Source: Tepidiforma sp. (GTDB lineage: Bacteria; Chloroflexota; Dehalococcoidia; Tepidiformales; Tepidiformaceae). From it: 64,000 nucleotides of DNA. Of this stretch, positions 43,827 through 52,903 are shown piece after piece (within the stretch, counting starts at the first letter, position 1; each line of letters starts with the position of its first letter). The notes beneath the pieces were generated by a model. It did not search any database and had not been told where the DNA came from. It was given only the letters and a program-made list of their open reading frames with translations. Made by a program: the position numbers and the translations under genes. Where the stretch lies: assembly GCA_026003935.1 (NCBI GenBank), contig BPIE01000001.1, forward strand, positions 744,001-808,000, written 5' to 3'.

Positions 43827-45530
43827 TCAGCGTTCGAGGGGACGGGCTGCGGCGGAGGGCGCCATGTCGAGGACCTCGATTTCGACGCCCTGGCCGGTGA
43901 AGTCGTGCTGGAGCGAGTACACGATGTCGAGCTTGGCGTCGAGCTCGGCGGCGGCCTGGCGGAAGGCGATGCCGCGCCAGGTGACCTGGCCGTCGCGAAC
44001 CGTGAGGCGGAGGTGGTCGCCGGAGGCGCCGACGGGTCTCGCCTGGAGGAGGCTGACGCCGCGGCTGAGGAGGACGGGTTTGCGGTTGCCGTGACCGGTT
44101 GGCTCGAAGCGCATGAGGCCTTTGACTTCGAGGCCGTCGAGTGCGCTGAGGGGTGCCTCGGCGTCGACTTCGATGATGCGGCGGGCGGGCTCCCAGCCGA
44201 GGCGGGCGGCAGCGGTGGCGGTGAGGCGCTCGCGGAGCTCGTCGAGGTGTTCGTTGCGCACGGTGAAGCCGGCGGCGGCGCGGTGCCCACCGTGGCGGAC
44301 GAGGAGGTGCTTTTCCTGGCGGATGGCGGCGACGATATCGAAGCCGGGGACGCTGCGAGCGGAGGCGCGGGATTCTTCGGGGCCGCGGGAGAGGACGATG
44401 GCGGGGCGGTTTCGGCGCTCGGCGAGGCGGGAGGCGACGAGTCCGACGATACCGGGGGCGATTCGGTCGGTGACGACGAAGAGGAGCGGGGCATCGCCGG
44501 GGCCGATGAGCTCTTCGGCGAGGCTGGTTGCTTCTTCGGTTTGGCGCTGGCGCTCGCGATTGAGGCTGTTGAGCTCCTGGGCGAGGTCGAAGGCGCGGCG
44601 GTAGTCGCGTTCGAGGAGGAGGCGGAGGGCGATGCTGGCGTGGGCGAGCCTGCCGGCGGCGTTCATGCGGGGACCGAGGGCGAAGCCGAGGGTCTCGGAG
44701 GTGAAGCGTTCGGGGGCGACGCCGCTGACGCGGGAGAGGGCGGCAAGGCCGGGGCGGAGTCCGCCGGTGCGCATGACTTCGATGCCGCGGGCGACGATGC
44801 GGCGGTTTTCGTCGACGAGCGGTGCGACGTCGACGACGGTACCGAGCGCTGCGAGGTCGATGAAGGCGGTGTCGTCGAATTGGCGCTCGAGGTGGTCGTA
44901 GAGGACTTCGAGGAAGCGGTAGGCGACGCCGCAGGCGGCGAGTTCGTCGAAGGGGTAGGGCGAGTCGATGCGCTTGGGGTTGACGGCGGCGAGGGCGTCG
45001 GGGAGGACTTCGGGGACGGTGTGGTGGTCGAGGATGATGACGTCGAGGCCGAGCTCGTTGGCGTAGGCGACCTCGGCAACGGACGAGATGCCGCAGTCGG
45101 CGGTTACGAGGAGAGTTGCACCGGCGGCTGCGAGGCTGCGGATGGCGCCGAAGTTGAGGCCGTAGCCTTCGGTGAAGCGGTCGGGGATATATAGCGTGGT
45201 GCGGGCGCCAAGGGCGGCGAGCCCTTCGTGGAGGATGGCGATGGAGGTGACGCCGTCGACGTCGAAGTCGCCGTAGAGGGCGATGAGCTCGCCGCCGTCG
45301 ATGGCGCGCTGGACGCGGCGGATAGCGTCAGCCATACCGGGGAGGAGGAGGGGGTCGTGGTCGGGGAGGAGGTGCGGGCGGTAGAAGGTCTCGGCCTGCT
45401 GGCGGGTGGTGATGCCGCGGGCGGCGAGGACGGTTGCGACGATGGGAGGGAAGCGGGGGATGCCGTTCTGGTGGGCGTAGGGGTCGCGGAGCCGCCAGCG
45501 TGGTGGGAGCGCGCCGACCGCGTGGGTCAT
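43827..45530 (-). CDS. recJ: Single-strand-specific 5'-3' exonuclease RecJ
   Basis: A 567-residue DHH-family nuclease for recombination and mismatch repair. Motif I 'YGDFDVDGVTS', motif II-III 'VTADCGISS' and 'IILDHHTVPE', and the DHHA1 domain 'LLVRHGGHRAAAGFTVR' (GGH motif) are all present, with an OB fold at the C-terminus ('RPVGASGDHLRLTVRDGQVTWRGIAF'). The ATG overlaps the fabF stop (ATGA). Confidence 0.95.
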   Translation of the reverse strand: MTHAVGALPPRWRLRDPYAHQNGIPRFPPIVATVLAARGITTRQQAETFYRPHLLPDHDPLLLPGMADAIRRVQRAIDGGELIALYGDFDVDGVTSIAILHEGLAALGARTTLYIPDRFTEGYGLNFGAIRSLAAAGATLLVTADCGISSVAEVAYANELGLDVIILDHHTVPEVLPDALAAVNPKRIDSPYPFDELAACGVAYRFLEVLYDHLERQFDDTAFIDLAALGTVVDVAPLVDENRRIVARGIEVMRTGGLRPGLAALSRVSGVAPERFTSETLGFALGPRMNAAGRLAHASIALRLLLERDYRRAFDLAQELNSLNRERQRQTEEATSLAEELIGPGDAPLLFVVTDRIAPGIVGLVASRLAERRNRPAIVLSRGPEESRASARSVPGFDIVAAIRQEKHLLVRHGGHRAAAGFTVRNEHLDELRERLTATAAARLGWEPARRIIEVDAEAPLSALDGLEVKGLMRFEPTGHGNRKPVLLSRGVSLLQARPVGASGDHLRLTVRDGQVTWRGIAFRQAAAELDAKLDIVYSLQHDFTGQGVEIEVLDMAPSAAARPLER

Positions 45531-46795
45531 GGTGCGGCCCGGTAGGTTCGGAAGATGAGGCTGGAGTTATGGCCGCCGAAGCCGAGGGAGTTGGTCATCA
45601 CGGCTTCGAGGCGGGCGGGGCGGGCGACGTTGGGGACGTAGTCGAGGTCGCAGTCGGGGTCGGGGACTTCGTAGTTGGCAGTGGGGGGGATGACCTGTTT
45701 CTGGAGGGCGAGGACGCAGATGGCGGCTTCGACGGCGCCCGCGGCACCGAGGAGGTGGCCGGTCATGGACTTGGTGGAGCTGATGGGAAGGTCGTAGGCG
45801 TATTCGCCGAAGACGCGCTTGAGGGCGAGGGTTTCGAGGCGGTCGTTGATGGGGGTCGAGGTGCCGTGGGCGTTGAGGTAGTCGATCTCATCGGGCTGGA
45901 GGCCGGCCTGGCGGAGTGCGAGCTGCATGGCGCGGGCGGCGCCTTCGCCGCGGTCGTCGGGCTGGGTGATGTGGTAGGCGTCGGAGGTTGCGCCGTAGCC
46001 GGCGAGCTCGGCGAGGATGGCGGCGCCGCGCTGGCGGGCGTGTTCTTCGCTTTCGAGCACGAGGACGGCAGCGCCTTCGGCGAGGACGAAGCCGTCGCGG
46101 CGGGCGTCGAAAGGGCGGGAAGCGCGGGCGGGGTCGTCGTTGGCGGTGGTGAGGGCTTTTGCGGAGGCGAAGCCGGCGACGACGATGGGGGTGATCGGGG
46201 CTTCGGTGCCGCCGGCGAGGACGACTTCGGCGTCGCCGCGGCGGATGATGTTGGCGGCTTCGCCGATGCTGTCGGCGCCGCTGGCGCAGGCGCTGACGAG
46301 GCAGTAGTTCACCCCGCGGGCCCCGAGGCGGATGCTGAGCTGGCCGCTGGTCATGTCGGCGAGCATCATGGGCATGAGGAAGGGGGAAACGCGGCCAGGG
46401 CCCTTTTCGCGCATGGTTTCGTATTCGGCGACGAGGGTGGTGATGCCGCCGATGGCGGTTCCGATGATGATGGCGAGCTCGGAGCCGTCGCCGGGGGCGG
46501 GGCGGTAGCCCGACTGGGCGAGGGCTTCATCGGCGGCGACGAAGGCGAACTGGGTTGCGCGGTCGGCGCGGCGGGCTTCTTTGCGGTCGATGTAGGCGGT
46601 CGGGTCGAAATCGGGGACTTCGCCGGCGACGCGGGAATCGAAGCCTTCGGGGTCGAAGAGGGTGATGCGGCGGGTGCCGGAGCGGGCCTCGACGAGGGCG
46701 GACCAGGTGTCGCAGGCGTTATGTCCGAGGGGGCTGACGATGCCGAGGCCGGTCACGACGACGCGGCGGCTGGGTTGAGGTGCGTTGTTCGTCAC
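45527..46795 (-). CDS. fabF: 3-oxoacyl-ACP synthase II (FabF)
   Basis: A 422-residue condensing enzyme of fatty acid elongation. Catalytic Cys in 'VSACASGADSIGEA', His in 'LNAHGTSTPINDRLE' and His in 'SMTGHLLGAAGAVEA'; the C-terminal 'TNSLGFGGHNSSLIF' is standard KAS II. It sits with acpS, which activates its carrier protein, but no acpP or other fab genes are here. A 19-base gap and its own GGTTG... sequence separate it from nnr; it is likely in the same transcript. Confidence 0.95.
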   Translation of the reverse strand: MTNNAPQPSRRVVVTGLGIVSPLGHNACDTWSALVEARSGTRRITLFDPEGFDSRVAGEVPDFDPTAYIDRKEARRADRATQFAFVAADEALAQSGYRPAPGDGSELAIIIGTAIGGITTLVAEYETMREKGPGRVSPFLMPMMLADMTSGQLSIRLGARGVNYCLVSACASGADSIGEAANIIRRGDAEVVLAGGTEAPITPIVVAGFASAKALTTANDDPARASRPFDARRDGFVLAEGAAVLVLESEEHARQRGAAILAELAGYGATSDAYHITQPDDRGEGAARAMQLALRQAGLQPDEIDYLNAHGTSTPINDRLETLALKRVFGEYAYDLPISSTKSMTGHLLGAAGAVEAAICVLALQKQVIPPTANYEVPDPDCDLDYVPNVARPARLEAVMTNSLGFGGHNSSLIFRTYRAAP

Positions 46796-46814
46796 GGGTT
46801 GCCCTGAGTGTACA

Positions 46815-48374
46815 TCAGGATTGGGTTAGGTCCCGGACCACGCGGGGGAGGCGGGCGGCGATTTCGCTGGCGAGGAGACCGGCGCGGCCGTACTCGGCTT
46901 CGAGGGCTTCGGCGACGGCGGCATGGAGGTAGACGCCGAGGCGGGCGGCGGTGAAGGGGTCGGCGCCCTGGGCGAGGTAGCCGGCGATGATGCCGGCGAG
47001 GACGTCGCCGCTCCCGGCCGTGGCGAGGAGGGGGTTGGCGAATGGGGAGAGGGCTGCCTGCCCGCTGGGTTCGGCGATGACGGTGTGTGCGCCCTTGAGG
47101 ACGACGACGCAGCCGAACCGGGCGGCGGCGGTGCGGGCCGCGGCGAGGCGGTCGGCCTGGACCCCGGGGACCGTGGTGCGGAGGAGGCGGGCCATTTCGC
47201 CGGGGTGGGGGGTGAGGACGGCGCGGGGGTGGAGGCGCTGGGGGGCATCGTCCATGGCAGCGAGGGCGTTGAGGGCGTCGGCATCGACGACGACGCCGCC
47301 GGTGCAATCGGCGGTATCGGGGAGGGCTGCCCAGGCCAGGGCGCGGGTGTCGTCGGTGAGGGAGAGGCCGGGGCCGAAGACGGCCGCGCGGGCGCCTGCC
47401 CATTCGCTGCGGAGCTGGCGGGCGGCTTCGCCGGCAAGGGAGCCGTCAGGGCTGCCGGGCAGGGGGAGCCAGGTGGCTTCGGGGATTGCCGGGACGAGGC
47501 CGGGAATGATGTCGTCCGGGGCGGCGATGGTGACGAGGCCGGCACCCGCGCGGTAGGCGCCCACGGCTGCGAGGAGGACCGCGCCGCGATAGCGGCGGGA
47601 GCCGCCGACGACCATGACGCGGCCGAAGGTACCTTTGTTGGCATCGGCGGGGCGGCGGGGGAGCTGCTGGCGGACCCAGCGGGAGGTAACGAGCTCGAGG
47701 CTGACGGCATCGAGGGCTTGTTTCGGGATACCGATATCGATGACCTGGACGCGGCCGACGGCGTCGCTGCCGGGTGCCTGGTACATGCCGACCTTGGGGA
47801 GACCGAAGGTGACGGTCATGTCGGGGCGGACGAGGAGGGGGTCGACGGCGCCGGTGTCGCTGTCGAGGCCGGTGGGGACGTCGACGGCGACGATTTTCGG
47901 GGGCTGGTAGCTGGAGCGTGTCGCGGCGAGGGCGGCGAGAGCGCGGCCGATGGGGCTGGAGGGATCGAGTGGGAGGCGCTGGCCGATGCCGAGGAGGGCA
48001 TCGATGACGAGGTCGGCGGCGGGGAGGCGTGTGCTGAGCTGTTCGCCGGCGGGGTCTTGGGCGCCGTCGATGATGGGGATTTCACGGGCGCGGAGCTCTT
48101 CGAGGCGGCCGGGTTCACGATGGCCGGCGGGGAGGTAGACAGCGACCTCGGCGCCCCAGTCGTAGAGGTGGCGGGCTGCGACCAGGCCGTCGCCGCCGTT
48201 GTTGCCGGGGCCGGCGAGGACGAGAATCTGGCGGCCTTCGAGGGTGCCGAGGAGCATCCACGATTCCTGGGCGACGGCGAGGCCGGCTTCTTCCATGAGC
48301 TGGGCTTCGGTGGAGCCGGCGGCGATGGCGGCGGCTTCGAGCTGGCGCATTTCGGCGGCGGTGACGAGTTTCAT
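46815..48374 (-). CDS. nnr: Bifunctional NAD(P)H-hydrate epimerase / ADP-dependent dehydratase (Nnr)
   Basis: A 519-residue repair enzyme for hydrated NAD(P)H. The N-terminal YjeF epimerase has 'VLAGPGNNGGDGLVAARHL' and 'VAVDVPTGLDSDTG'; the C-terminal ribokinase-like dehydratase has 'FGRVMVVGGS', 'LTPHPGEMARLL' and 'LATAGSGDVLAGIIAGYLAQG'. Its ATG overlaps the acpS stop (ATGA), the acpS-nnr pairing common in bacteria. Length is normal for the fused form. Confidence 0.95.
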   Translation of the reverse strand: MKLVTAAEMRQLEAAAIAAGSTEAQLMEEAGLAVAQESWMLLGTLEGRQILVLAGPGNNGGDGLVAARHLYDWGAEVAVYLPAGHREPGRLEELRAREIPIIDGAQDPAGEQLSTRLPAADLVIDALLGIGQRLPLDPSSPIGRALAALAATRSSYQPPKIVAVDVPTGLDSDTGAVDPLLVRPDMTVTFGLPKVGMYQAPGSDAVGRVQVIDIGIPKQALDAVSLELVTSRWVRQQLPRRPADANKGTFGRVMVVGGSRRYRGAVLLAAVGAYRAGAGLVTIAAPDDIIPGLVPAIPEATWLPLPGSPDGSLAGEAARQLRSEWAGARAAVFGPGLSLTDDTRALAWAALPDTADCTGGVVVDADALNALAAMDDAPQRLHPRAVLTPHPGEMARLLRTTVPGVQADRLAAARTAAARFGCVVVLKGAHTVIAEPSGQAALSPFANPLLATAGSGDVLAGIIAGYLAQGADPFTAARLGVYLHAAVAEALEAEYGRAGLLASEIAARLPRVVRDLTQS

Positions 48375-48841
48375 CGGAGGCCTTTCTCGCGGATGAGGCG
48401 GAGGGCGTTTTCGCCCCGGCGGGGGGTGTCTTCGGCCTCGGAGAGGGCGCGTTCGCCGACGACGGAGGCCATGGCGAGGTCGGCGAGGTGGGTCATGGAG
48501 ATTTCGAGGCCGCGGAGCTCGATCTCTTCGGCGCGCCTGGCGCCGCGGCCGTAGAGGAAGACGAGGGGCTTGCCGCGGCGGTTGGGGAGGATTTCGATGT
48601 CCTTCCAGCCGACGCCGCGGATGCCGGTGCCGAGGGCCTTCATGACGGCCTCCTTGGCGGCGAAGCGGACGGCGAGCTCGGGGATGCGGCCGCGGCAGTG
48701 GGCGAGCTCGTCGGGGGTGTAGACGCGGTTGAGGAAGCGGTCGCCGTGGCGGCGGATGACATCGGCGATGCGGTGGGTTTCGATGACGTCGATGCCGTGC
48801 GCGAACTTGCGCGGGCGGGGGGAGGGTGAGCGTTCGGACAT
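48371..48841 (-). CDS. acpS: Holo-[acyl-carrier-protein] synthase (AcpS)
   Basis: 156 residues. It transfers phosphopantetheine from CoA to apo-ACP. Motif 1 'HGIDVIETHRIADVIRRHGDRF' with the Mg-binding Asp and motif 3 'RFAAKEAVMKALGTGIRGVGWKDIEI' with the catalytic E-K are complete, followed by 'LEISMTHLADLAMASVV'. It carries about 25 extra residues at the C-terminus compared with the usual 120-130. First gene of the acpS-nnr-fabF-recJ-clpN run; TACGAT about 50 bases upstream is a possible -10. Confidence 0.94.
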   Translation of the reverse strand: MSERSPSPRPRKFAHGIDVIETHRIADVIRRHGDRFLNRVYTPDELAHCRGRIPELAVRFAAKEAVMKALGTGIRGVGWKDIEILPNRRGKPLVFLYGRGARRAEEIELRGLEISMTHLADLAMASVVGERALSEAEDTPRRGENALRLIREKGLR

Positions 48842-48945
48842 GGGCCAGCCTGTGGGTGCAGGGTGGGAGGTATGGGGCGGATCGTACGCGAGGGGCGCGG
48901 TTCGTGCCGCGGGGCGGTGCTTTGGCCCGGAGGCGGGAGTCGGGC

Positions 48946-48951
48946 TACGCT
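48946..48951 (+). promoter_or_regulatory. -10 element of leaderless folD
   Basis: TACGCT six bases before the ATG at 48958, with no ribosome site between. Confidence 0.6.
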
Positions 48952-48957
48952 ACGGGC

Positions 48958-49848
48958 ATGCCGGCGAAGCTTATCGACGGGAACGCGATTGCGGCAGCCA
49001 TCCGGGCGGAGGTTGCGCGGGAGGCTGCTGAGCTGACGGCTGCCGGGGTGCGGCCGGGGCTGGCGGCGATCATCGTAGGGGACAACGCGGCGTCGATTAG
49101 TTATGTCGGGATGAAGACGAAGGCGTGCGCCGAAGCCGGCATCTTTTCGGAGACGTTTCGGCTGCCCGCCTCGGCGACAGAGGGAGAGGTGGTGGAGCTG
49201 GTGCGGCGGCTGAACGCCGATGATCGGTTCCACGCCATCCTGCCGCAGCTGCCGCTGCCGCCGCAGGTGAGCGAGCAGGCGGTGATCGATGCGATGGCGC
49301 CGGAGAAGGACGCCGACGGGCTCCACCCGGTGAATCTCGGACGGCTCCTGCGGGGCGAGCTGGACGGCGCCATCCCGTGCACGCCGCACGGGGTGGTGGA
49401 GCTGCTGCTGCGGACGGGGAACGACCCGGCGGGGAAGCACGTGGTGGTGGTGGGGAGAAGCACGCTCGTCGGGCGGCCGCTGGCGGTGCTGCTTTCGAAC
49501 AAGGCGCGCGGGGGCAACGCGACGGTCACCATCTGCCACACGGCGACGAAGGACCTGGCGGAGCACACACGGCGGGCGGACATCGTGGTGGTGGCTGCGG
49601 GGCGGGCGGGTACGCTGACGAAGGAGATGGTGAAGCCGGGGGCGGTGGTGATCGATGTTGGGGTGAATCGCGTGGATGCGCCGGACCGGCCGAGCGGATA
49701 CCGTCTCGTTGGGGATGCGGCGCTCGACGTGCGGGAGGTGGCATCGTGGGTGACGCCGTACACAGGGGGCGTGGGGCCGATGACGGTGGCGATGCTGCTC
49801 GTGAACACGGTCAGGGCGGCGCGGCGAGCGCTGGAGCGGCGCGGATGA
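48958..49848 (+). CDS. folD: Methylenetetrahydrofolate dehydrogenase/cyclohydrolase (FolD)
   Basis: A 296-residue bifunctional folate enzyme. 'SYVGMKTKACAEAGI' holds the catalytic Tyr and Lys, 'LPQLPLPPQV' the substrate-binding QLPLP, 'PEKDADGLHPVNLGRL' the DADGLH loop, 'HVVVVGRSTLVGRPLAVLL' the NADP site and 'PYTGGVGPMTVAMLL' the family's C-terminal signature. ATG at 48958 begins just where similarity starts; the frame runs 44 codons further upstream over the acpS promoter. Confidence 0.96.
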   Translation: MPAKLIDGNAIAAAIRAEVAREAAELTAAGVRPGLAAIIVGDNAASISYVGMKTKACAEAGIFSETFRLPASATEGEVVELVRRLNADDRFHAILPQLPLPPQVSEQAVIDAMAPEKDADGLHPVNLGRLLRGELDGAIPCTPHGVVELLLRTGNDPAGKHVVVVGRSTLVGRPLAVLLSNKARGGNATVTICHTATKDLAEHTRRADIVVVAAGRAGTLTKEMVKPGAVVIDVGVNRVDAPDRPSGYRLVGDAALDVREVASWVTPYTGGVGPMTVAMLLVNTVRAARRALERRG

Positions 49849-50324
49849 CACCGCCGGAGCGGGTGGCTGAGGCGCTGCGGGCGCTGGGGCTGCCCGACCG
49901 GGTGCGGGTGTTCGAGCAAAGCACAGCGACGGCGGAGGAGGCGGCAGCGGCGGCAGGGTGCAGCGTGGGGCAGATCATCAAGACGCTGTTCTTCCTTGCG
50001 GAGGGCCGCCCGACGATGGTGCTGATGGCGGGCGACCGGCAGGTGGACACGGCGCGGCTGGCGCAGATTCTTGGTGTGGGGCGGAAGCGGCTCAAGATGG
50101 GCACGCGGGAGGAGGTGCGGCAGTTCACGGGGTACGAGGTCGGGGGCGTGGCGCCCGTCGGATGGCTGCAGCCGGCTGACGTGGTGGTCGATGCCTCGCT
50201 GCGGCGGTTCGAGACGGCATGGGCGGCGGCGGGGACACCGAACGCGGTGTTCGAGACAGGGGTCGAGGCGCTGGCAGCGGCTCTCGGCGGCCAGTGGGCC
50301 GAGGTCGCGAAGGACGCGGGATGA
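49845..50324 (+). CDS. YbaK/ProX-type aminoacyl-tRNA deacylase
   Basis: 159 residues. It removes misacylated amino acids (for example Cys-tRNAPro) in trans. 'GCSVGQIIKTLFFLAEGRPTMVLMAGDRQVD' contains the conserved Lys, 'LKMGTREEVRQFTGYEVGGVAPVGW' the GxxxGGVxP loop, and 'VVVDASLRRFETAWAAAGTPNAVFE' the end. ATGA overlap with folD. An alternative is a free editing domain with another tRNA target. Confidence 0.92.
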   Translation: MTPPERVAEALRALGLPDRVRVFEQSTATAEEAAAAAGCSVGQIIKTLFFLAEGRPTMVLMAGDRQVDTARLAQILGVGRKRLKMGTREEVRQFTGYEVGGVAPVGWLQPADVVVDASLRRFETAWAAAGTPNAVFETGVEALAAALGGQWAEVAKDAG

Positions 50325-51235
50325 GCGGGGAGCGGGGAATCCCGGGGGGTGCGCTGCTCCGGGCGATGCGGCCGTACCAGTGGCCGAAGAATGTGGTGGT
50401 GTTTGCGGCGTTCGTGTTCAGTGCGGGGGAGGCGTGGGAGCCGGGCGATGCGGGCAGCTGGTGGCCGCTGCTGTGGCGCTCGATCGCGCTGTTCGGGCTG
50501 TGGTGCCTTGCGGCGTCGGCGACGTACCTGGTGAACGACATCCGCGACCGCGAGGCGGACCGGCTGCACCCGCGGAAGCGGCTGCGGCCGATCGCGAGCG
50601 GCGTGCTGGGGCCGGGGGCGGCGGGTGCTGCGGCGGGGGTGCTGGCCGCGGTGTGCATCCCCGGGGCGCTGCTGCTGGACCCTGTCGCGGGGATGGTGCT
50701 GGGGGGCTACGTAGGGCTGATGACGTTGTACTCCTTCGGGCTGAAGCGGGTGGCGGTGCTGGATATCTTCTTGCTCGGCGCGGGGGTGGTGGGGAGGGCG
50801 GTGAGCGGGGGTGCGGCGATCGAGGTGGATATCAGCCCGTGGCTGTACGTGTGCTCGAGCTTCGGGGCGCTGTTCTTTGCGACGACGAAGCGGTGGGCGG
50901 AGTTTCGCCAGCTGGGAGCTGAGGCTGCGAAGCACCGGCCCTCGCTGGCGGCGTACAACGGCGAGGTGCTGGAGCTGATGCTCGGCGTGAGCGCTGCGGG
51001 GGCGCTGCTGAGCTATTCGCTGTACACGATCGAGTCGGCGCGGGTGCCGGGCGATGGGTCGATGGCGCTGACGATCCCGTTCGCGGCGTTCGCGCTGTTT
51101 CGGTTTCTGCTGCTGATGAGCGGGCCGCGGCAGTCGGAGGCGCCGGACCGGGTGCTGTTCACGGACCCGCAGATTGTGGCCTCGGTGGCTGGCTTCACCG
51201 TCACGGCGCTCGCGGTGCTGGTGGCGCACCGGTAG
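50321..51235 (+). CDS. UbiA-superfamily prenyltransferase, decaprenyl-phosphate phosphoribosyltransferase-like
   Basis: A 304-residue membrane enzyme. 'RAMRPYQWPKNVVVFAAFVFS' and the first Asp-rich motif 'NDIRDREADRLHPRKRLRPIASG' are those of DPPR synthase (Rv3806c), and the second motif 'YSFGLKRVAVLDIFLLGAG' follows. Nine hydrophobic segments are evident. In mycobacteria this makes the arabinose donor for cell-wall arabinan; here it may feed a pentose-containing envelope glycan. It overlaps ybaK by four bases. Confidence 0.87.
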   Translation: MSGERGIPGGALLRAMRPYQWPKNVVVFAAFVFSAGEAWEPGDAGSWWPLLWRSIALFGLWCLAASATYLVNDIRDREADRLHPRKRLRPIASGVLGPGAAGAAAGVLAAVCIPGALLLDPVAGMVLGGYVGLMTLYSFGLKRVAVLDIFLLGAGVVGRAVSGGAAIEVDISPWLYVCSSFGALFFATTKRWAEFRQLGAEAAKHRPSLAAYNGEVLELMLGVSAAGALLSYSLYTIESARVPGDGSMALTIPFAAFALFRFLLLMSGPRQSEAPDRVLFTDPQIVASVAGFTVTALAVLVAHR

Positions 51236-51257
51236 GATCGTTCGCGGAGGGCGCGCG

Positions 51258-51665
51258 GTGGCCGGCTATTCGGACCTGGTCCGGGAGCATTTCGAGCACC
51301 CGCGGAATGCGGGGGTGCTGGAGCACGCCGACGGCATCGGGGAGCGTGCGAACCCGGTGTGCGGCGACCGGATGCGGGTGATGATCCGGGTGGCTGAGGG
51401 TCGGGTGGCGGAGGTGCGGTGGCAGACGCGGGGGTGCCCGGCGGCGATTGCGACGAGCTCGTTTGCGAGCGAGATGGTGGCGGGCTGGGAGCTGGATGCG
51501 GTGCGGTCGCTGACGCGGGAGGCGATTGCAGAAGCGATGGGCGGACTGCCGCGCGACAAGGTGCATTGCAGTGTGCTGGCGGCGGACGCGCTGCGGGCAG
51601 CGGTGGAGGACTACGAGCGGCGCAGGGGTTCGCCGTCGGGGCAGGGCATCGGGGAAATCCCGTAA
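51258..51665 (+). CDS. SufU/IscU-type Fe-S cluster scaffold
   Basis: 135 residues. The three scaffold cysteines are in 'ERANPVCGDRMRV', 'QTRGCPAAIATSS' and 'KVHCSVLAADAL', and 'REHFEHPRNAGVLEHA' is the family N-terminus. It lacks the SufU-specific insertion and is close to NifU_N domain proteins. GTG at 51258; TAGGAT at 51234-51239, overlapping the end of the preceding gene, is a good -10. No sufBCDS genes adjoin it. Confidence 0.9.
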   Translation: MAGYSDLVREHFEHPRNAGVLEHADGIGERANPVCGDRMRVMIRVAEGRVAEVRWQTRGCPAAIATSSFASEMVAGWELDAVRSLTREAIAEAMGGLPRDKVHCSVLAADALRAAVEDYERRRGSPSGQGIGEIP

Positions 51666-51771
51666 GTCCCGGATCTCCCCGGGTGCGCAACGGTTCATCC
51701 ACCGGCTGGCTCCCTGAGGCGGCCGAATTTCCCCATGGGCCCACCTGGCATCCGAGGGCCCGGGGGACGAC

Positions 51772-52896
51772 ATGGCTGCAAGGGTACGAAGGACGACGAT
51801 GCCGCTCTGGGTGGCGCTGGGTGGTGCGGTGCTCGCAGCCCTGGCGCTGACGATGAGCGCGGGGCAGCGCGCGGATGCGCTGACGAACTGCTCGGTGACG
51901 CACGATGCGCTGGACAGCGAGGAGCAGGCGTTCCTTGGGCTGATCAACCAGTACCGTGCGCAGAACGGGCTGGGACCGCTGACGATTTCGACGAATCTGA
52001 ACCGTGCGGCGGCGTGGATGGTGGAGGACATGGCGACGAAGGGGTATTTCTCGCATACGGACAGCCTCGGGCGTTCGCCCTACCAGCGGGCCATCGACTG
52101 CGGCTATCCGAGCGGGGCGGGCGAGAACCTGGCAGCCGGCTCGTCGTGGTCGACGGCGCAGGCAGCGTTCGACGCGTGGAAGGCCTCGCCCGGGCACAAC
52201 CAGAACATGCTGACGGGCTACTACCAGCAGATTGGTATTGCGCGGTATTACCGGGCGGGTTCGCCGTACGGCTGGTATTGGGCGACGAATTTCGGTGCGA
52301 CGAACGACGGGACGGGCGGCGGCGGCAGCAGCCAGCCGACGAATACGCCGACGCCGACGGCGACGACACCGCCACCGACCAATACGCCCACCCCGACGGC
52401 AACGAACACGCCGACGCCAACGCCTGCTGCATCGGCCACGCCGACGCCGACCATGCCGCCCACCGCGACGCCGACACCGACTCCGACCGGGAGCGGGCAG
52501 GGTACGCCGCCGACGCCGCCGACGCCGCCGACGCCTCCGAGCAGCGGAAGCCAGCCGACCGCGACGCCCACGGCCACGGCGACGCCGACGAAGCCTGCGA
52601 CTCCGACGCCGACCCCGACGAAGCCGGCATCAGCGGGCAACGGCGGGCCGGGGGGAAGCCTCGCGCTTGCGCCGGGTGCGAACCTGGTGGCGTGGCCCGG
52701 TAAGAGTGCATCGCCAGCGGAGGTATTCGGGAGCAACACCGCGGTGGTCGTGGTGTACGAGTGGGACGCGGCTGCCGGGACGTGGAAGCGGTATCTGCCG
52801 GGGCTGCCGGGCTACCTGAACACGTTGACCCAGCTGCGGCAGGGCGGTGCCTACTGGGTGATTGCGAAGGGGCAGGCCCAGATAGCGGTGCGCTAG
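51772..52896 (+). CDS. Secreted CAP (SCP/PR-1) protein with Thr-Pro linker and Trp-rich C-terminal domain
   Basis: 374 residues. A signal peptide (1-37) is followed by a CAP domain at about 45-180, whose active cleft residues appear as 'KGYFSHTDS', 'GAGENLAAG' and 'SPGHNQNML'. A TP/SP-rich linker (about 187-286) leads to a C-terminal module of about 70 residues, 'LAPGANLVAWPGKSASPAEVFG' and 'YLNTLTQLRQGGAYWV', a design recurring in Chloroflexota secreted proteins. It is probably cell-surface bound. An inverted repeat GGGCCC-N13-GGGCCC lies just before the start; no known riboswitch fits. Confidence 0.85.
   Translation: MAARVRRTTMPLWVALGGAVLAALALTMSAGQRADALTNCSVTHDALDSEEQAFLGLINQYRAQNGLGPLTISTNLNRAAAWMVEDMATKGYFSHTDSLGRSPYQRAIDCGYPSGAGENLAAGSSWSTAQAAFDAWKASPGHNQNMLTGYYQQIGIARYYRAGSPYGWYWATNFGATNDGTGGGGSSQPTNTPTPTATTPPPTNTPTPTATNTPTPTPAASATPTPTMPPTATPTPTPTGSGQGTPPTPPTPPTPPSSGSQPTATPTATATPTKPATPTPTPTKPASAGNGGPGGSLALAPGANLVAWPGKSASPAEVFGSNTAVVVVYEWDAAAGTWKRYLPGLPGYLNTLTQLRQGGAYWVIAKGQAQIAVR
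52330..52630 (+). repeat. Low-complexity Thr-Pro coding repeat
   Basis: About 300 bases of acgccgac-type codon repeats (Thr-Pro-Thr-Pro runs, one broken by GTPPTPPTPPTPP) in the CAP protein linker. Prone to length change by slippage. Confidence 0.8.
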
Positions 52897-52903
52897 CGGT
52901 CGG

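Noticed and set aside
51666-51771. Riboswitch before the CAP gene
   Set aside because: Compared by eye with c-di-GMP, c-di-AMP, cobalamin and ZTP patterns; only an inverted repeat GGGCCC is present, no conserved aptamer core.
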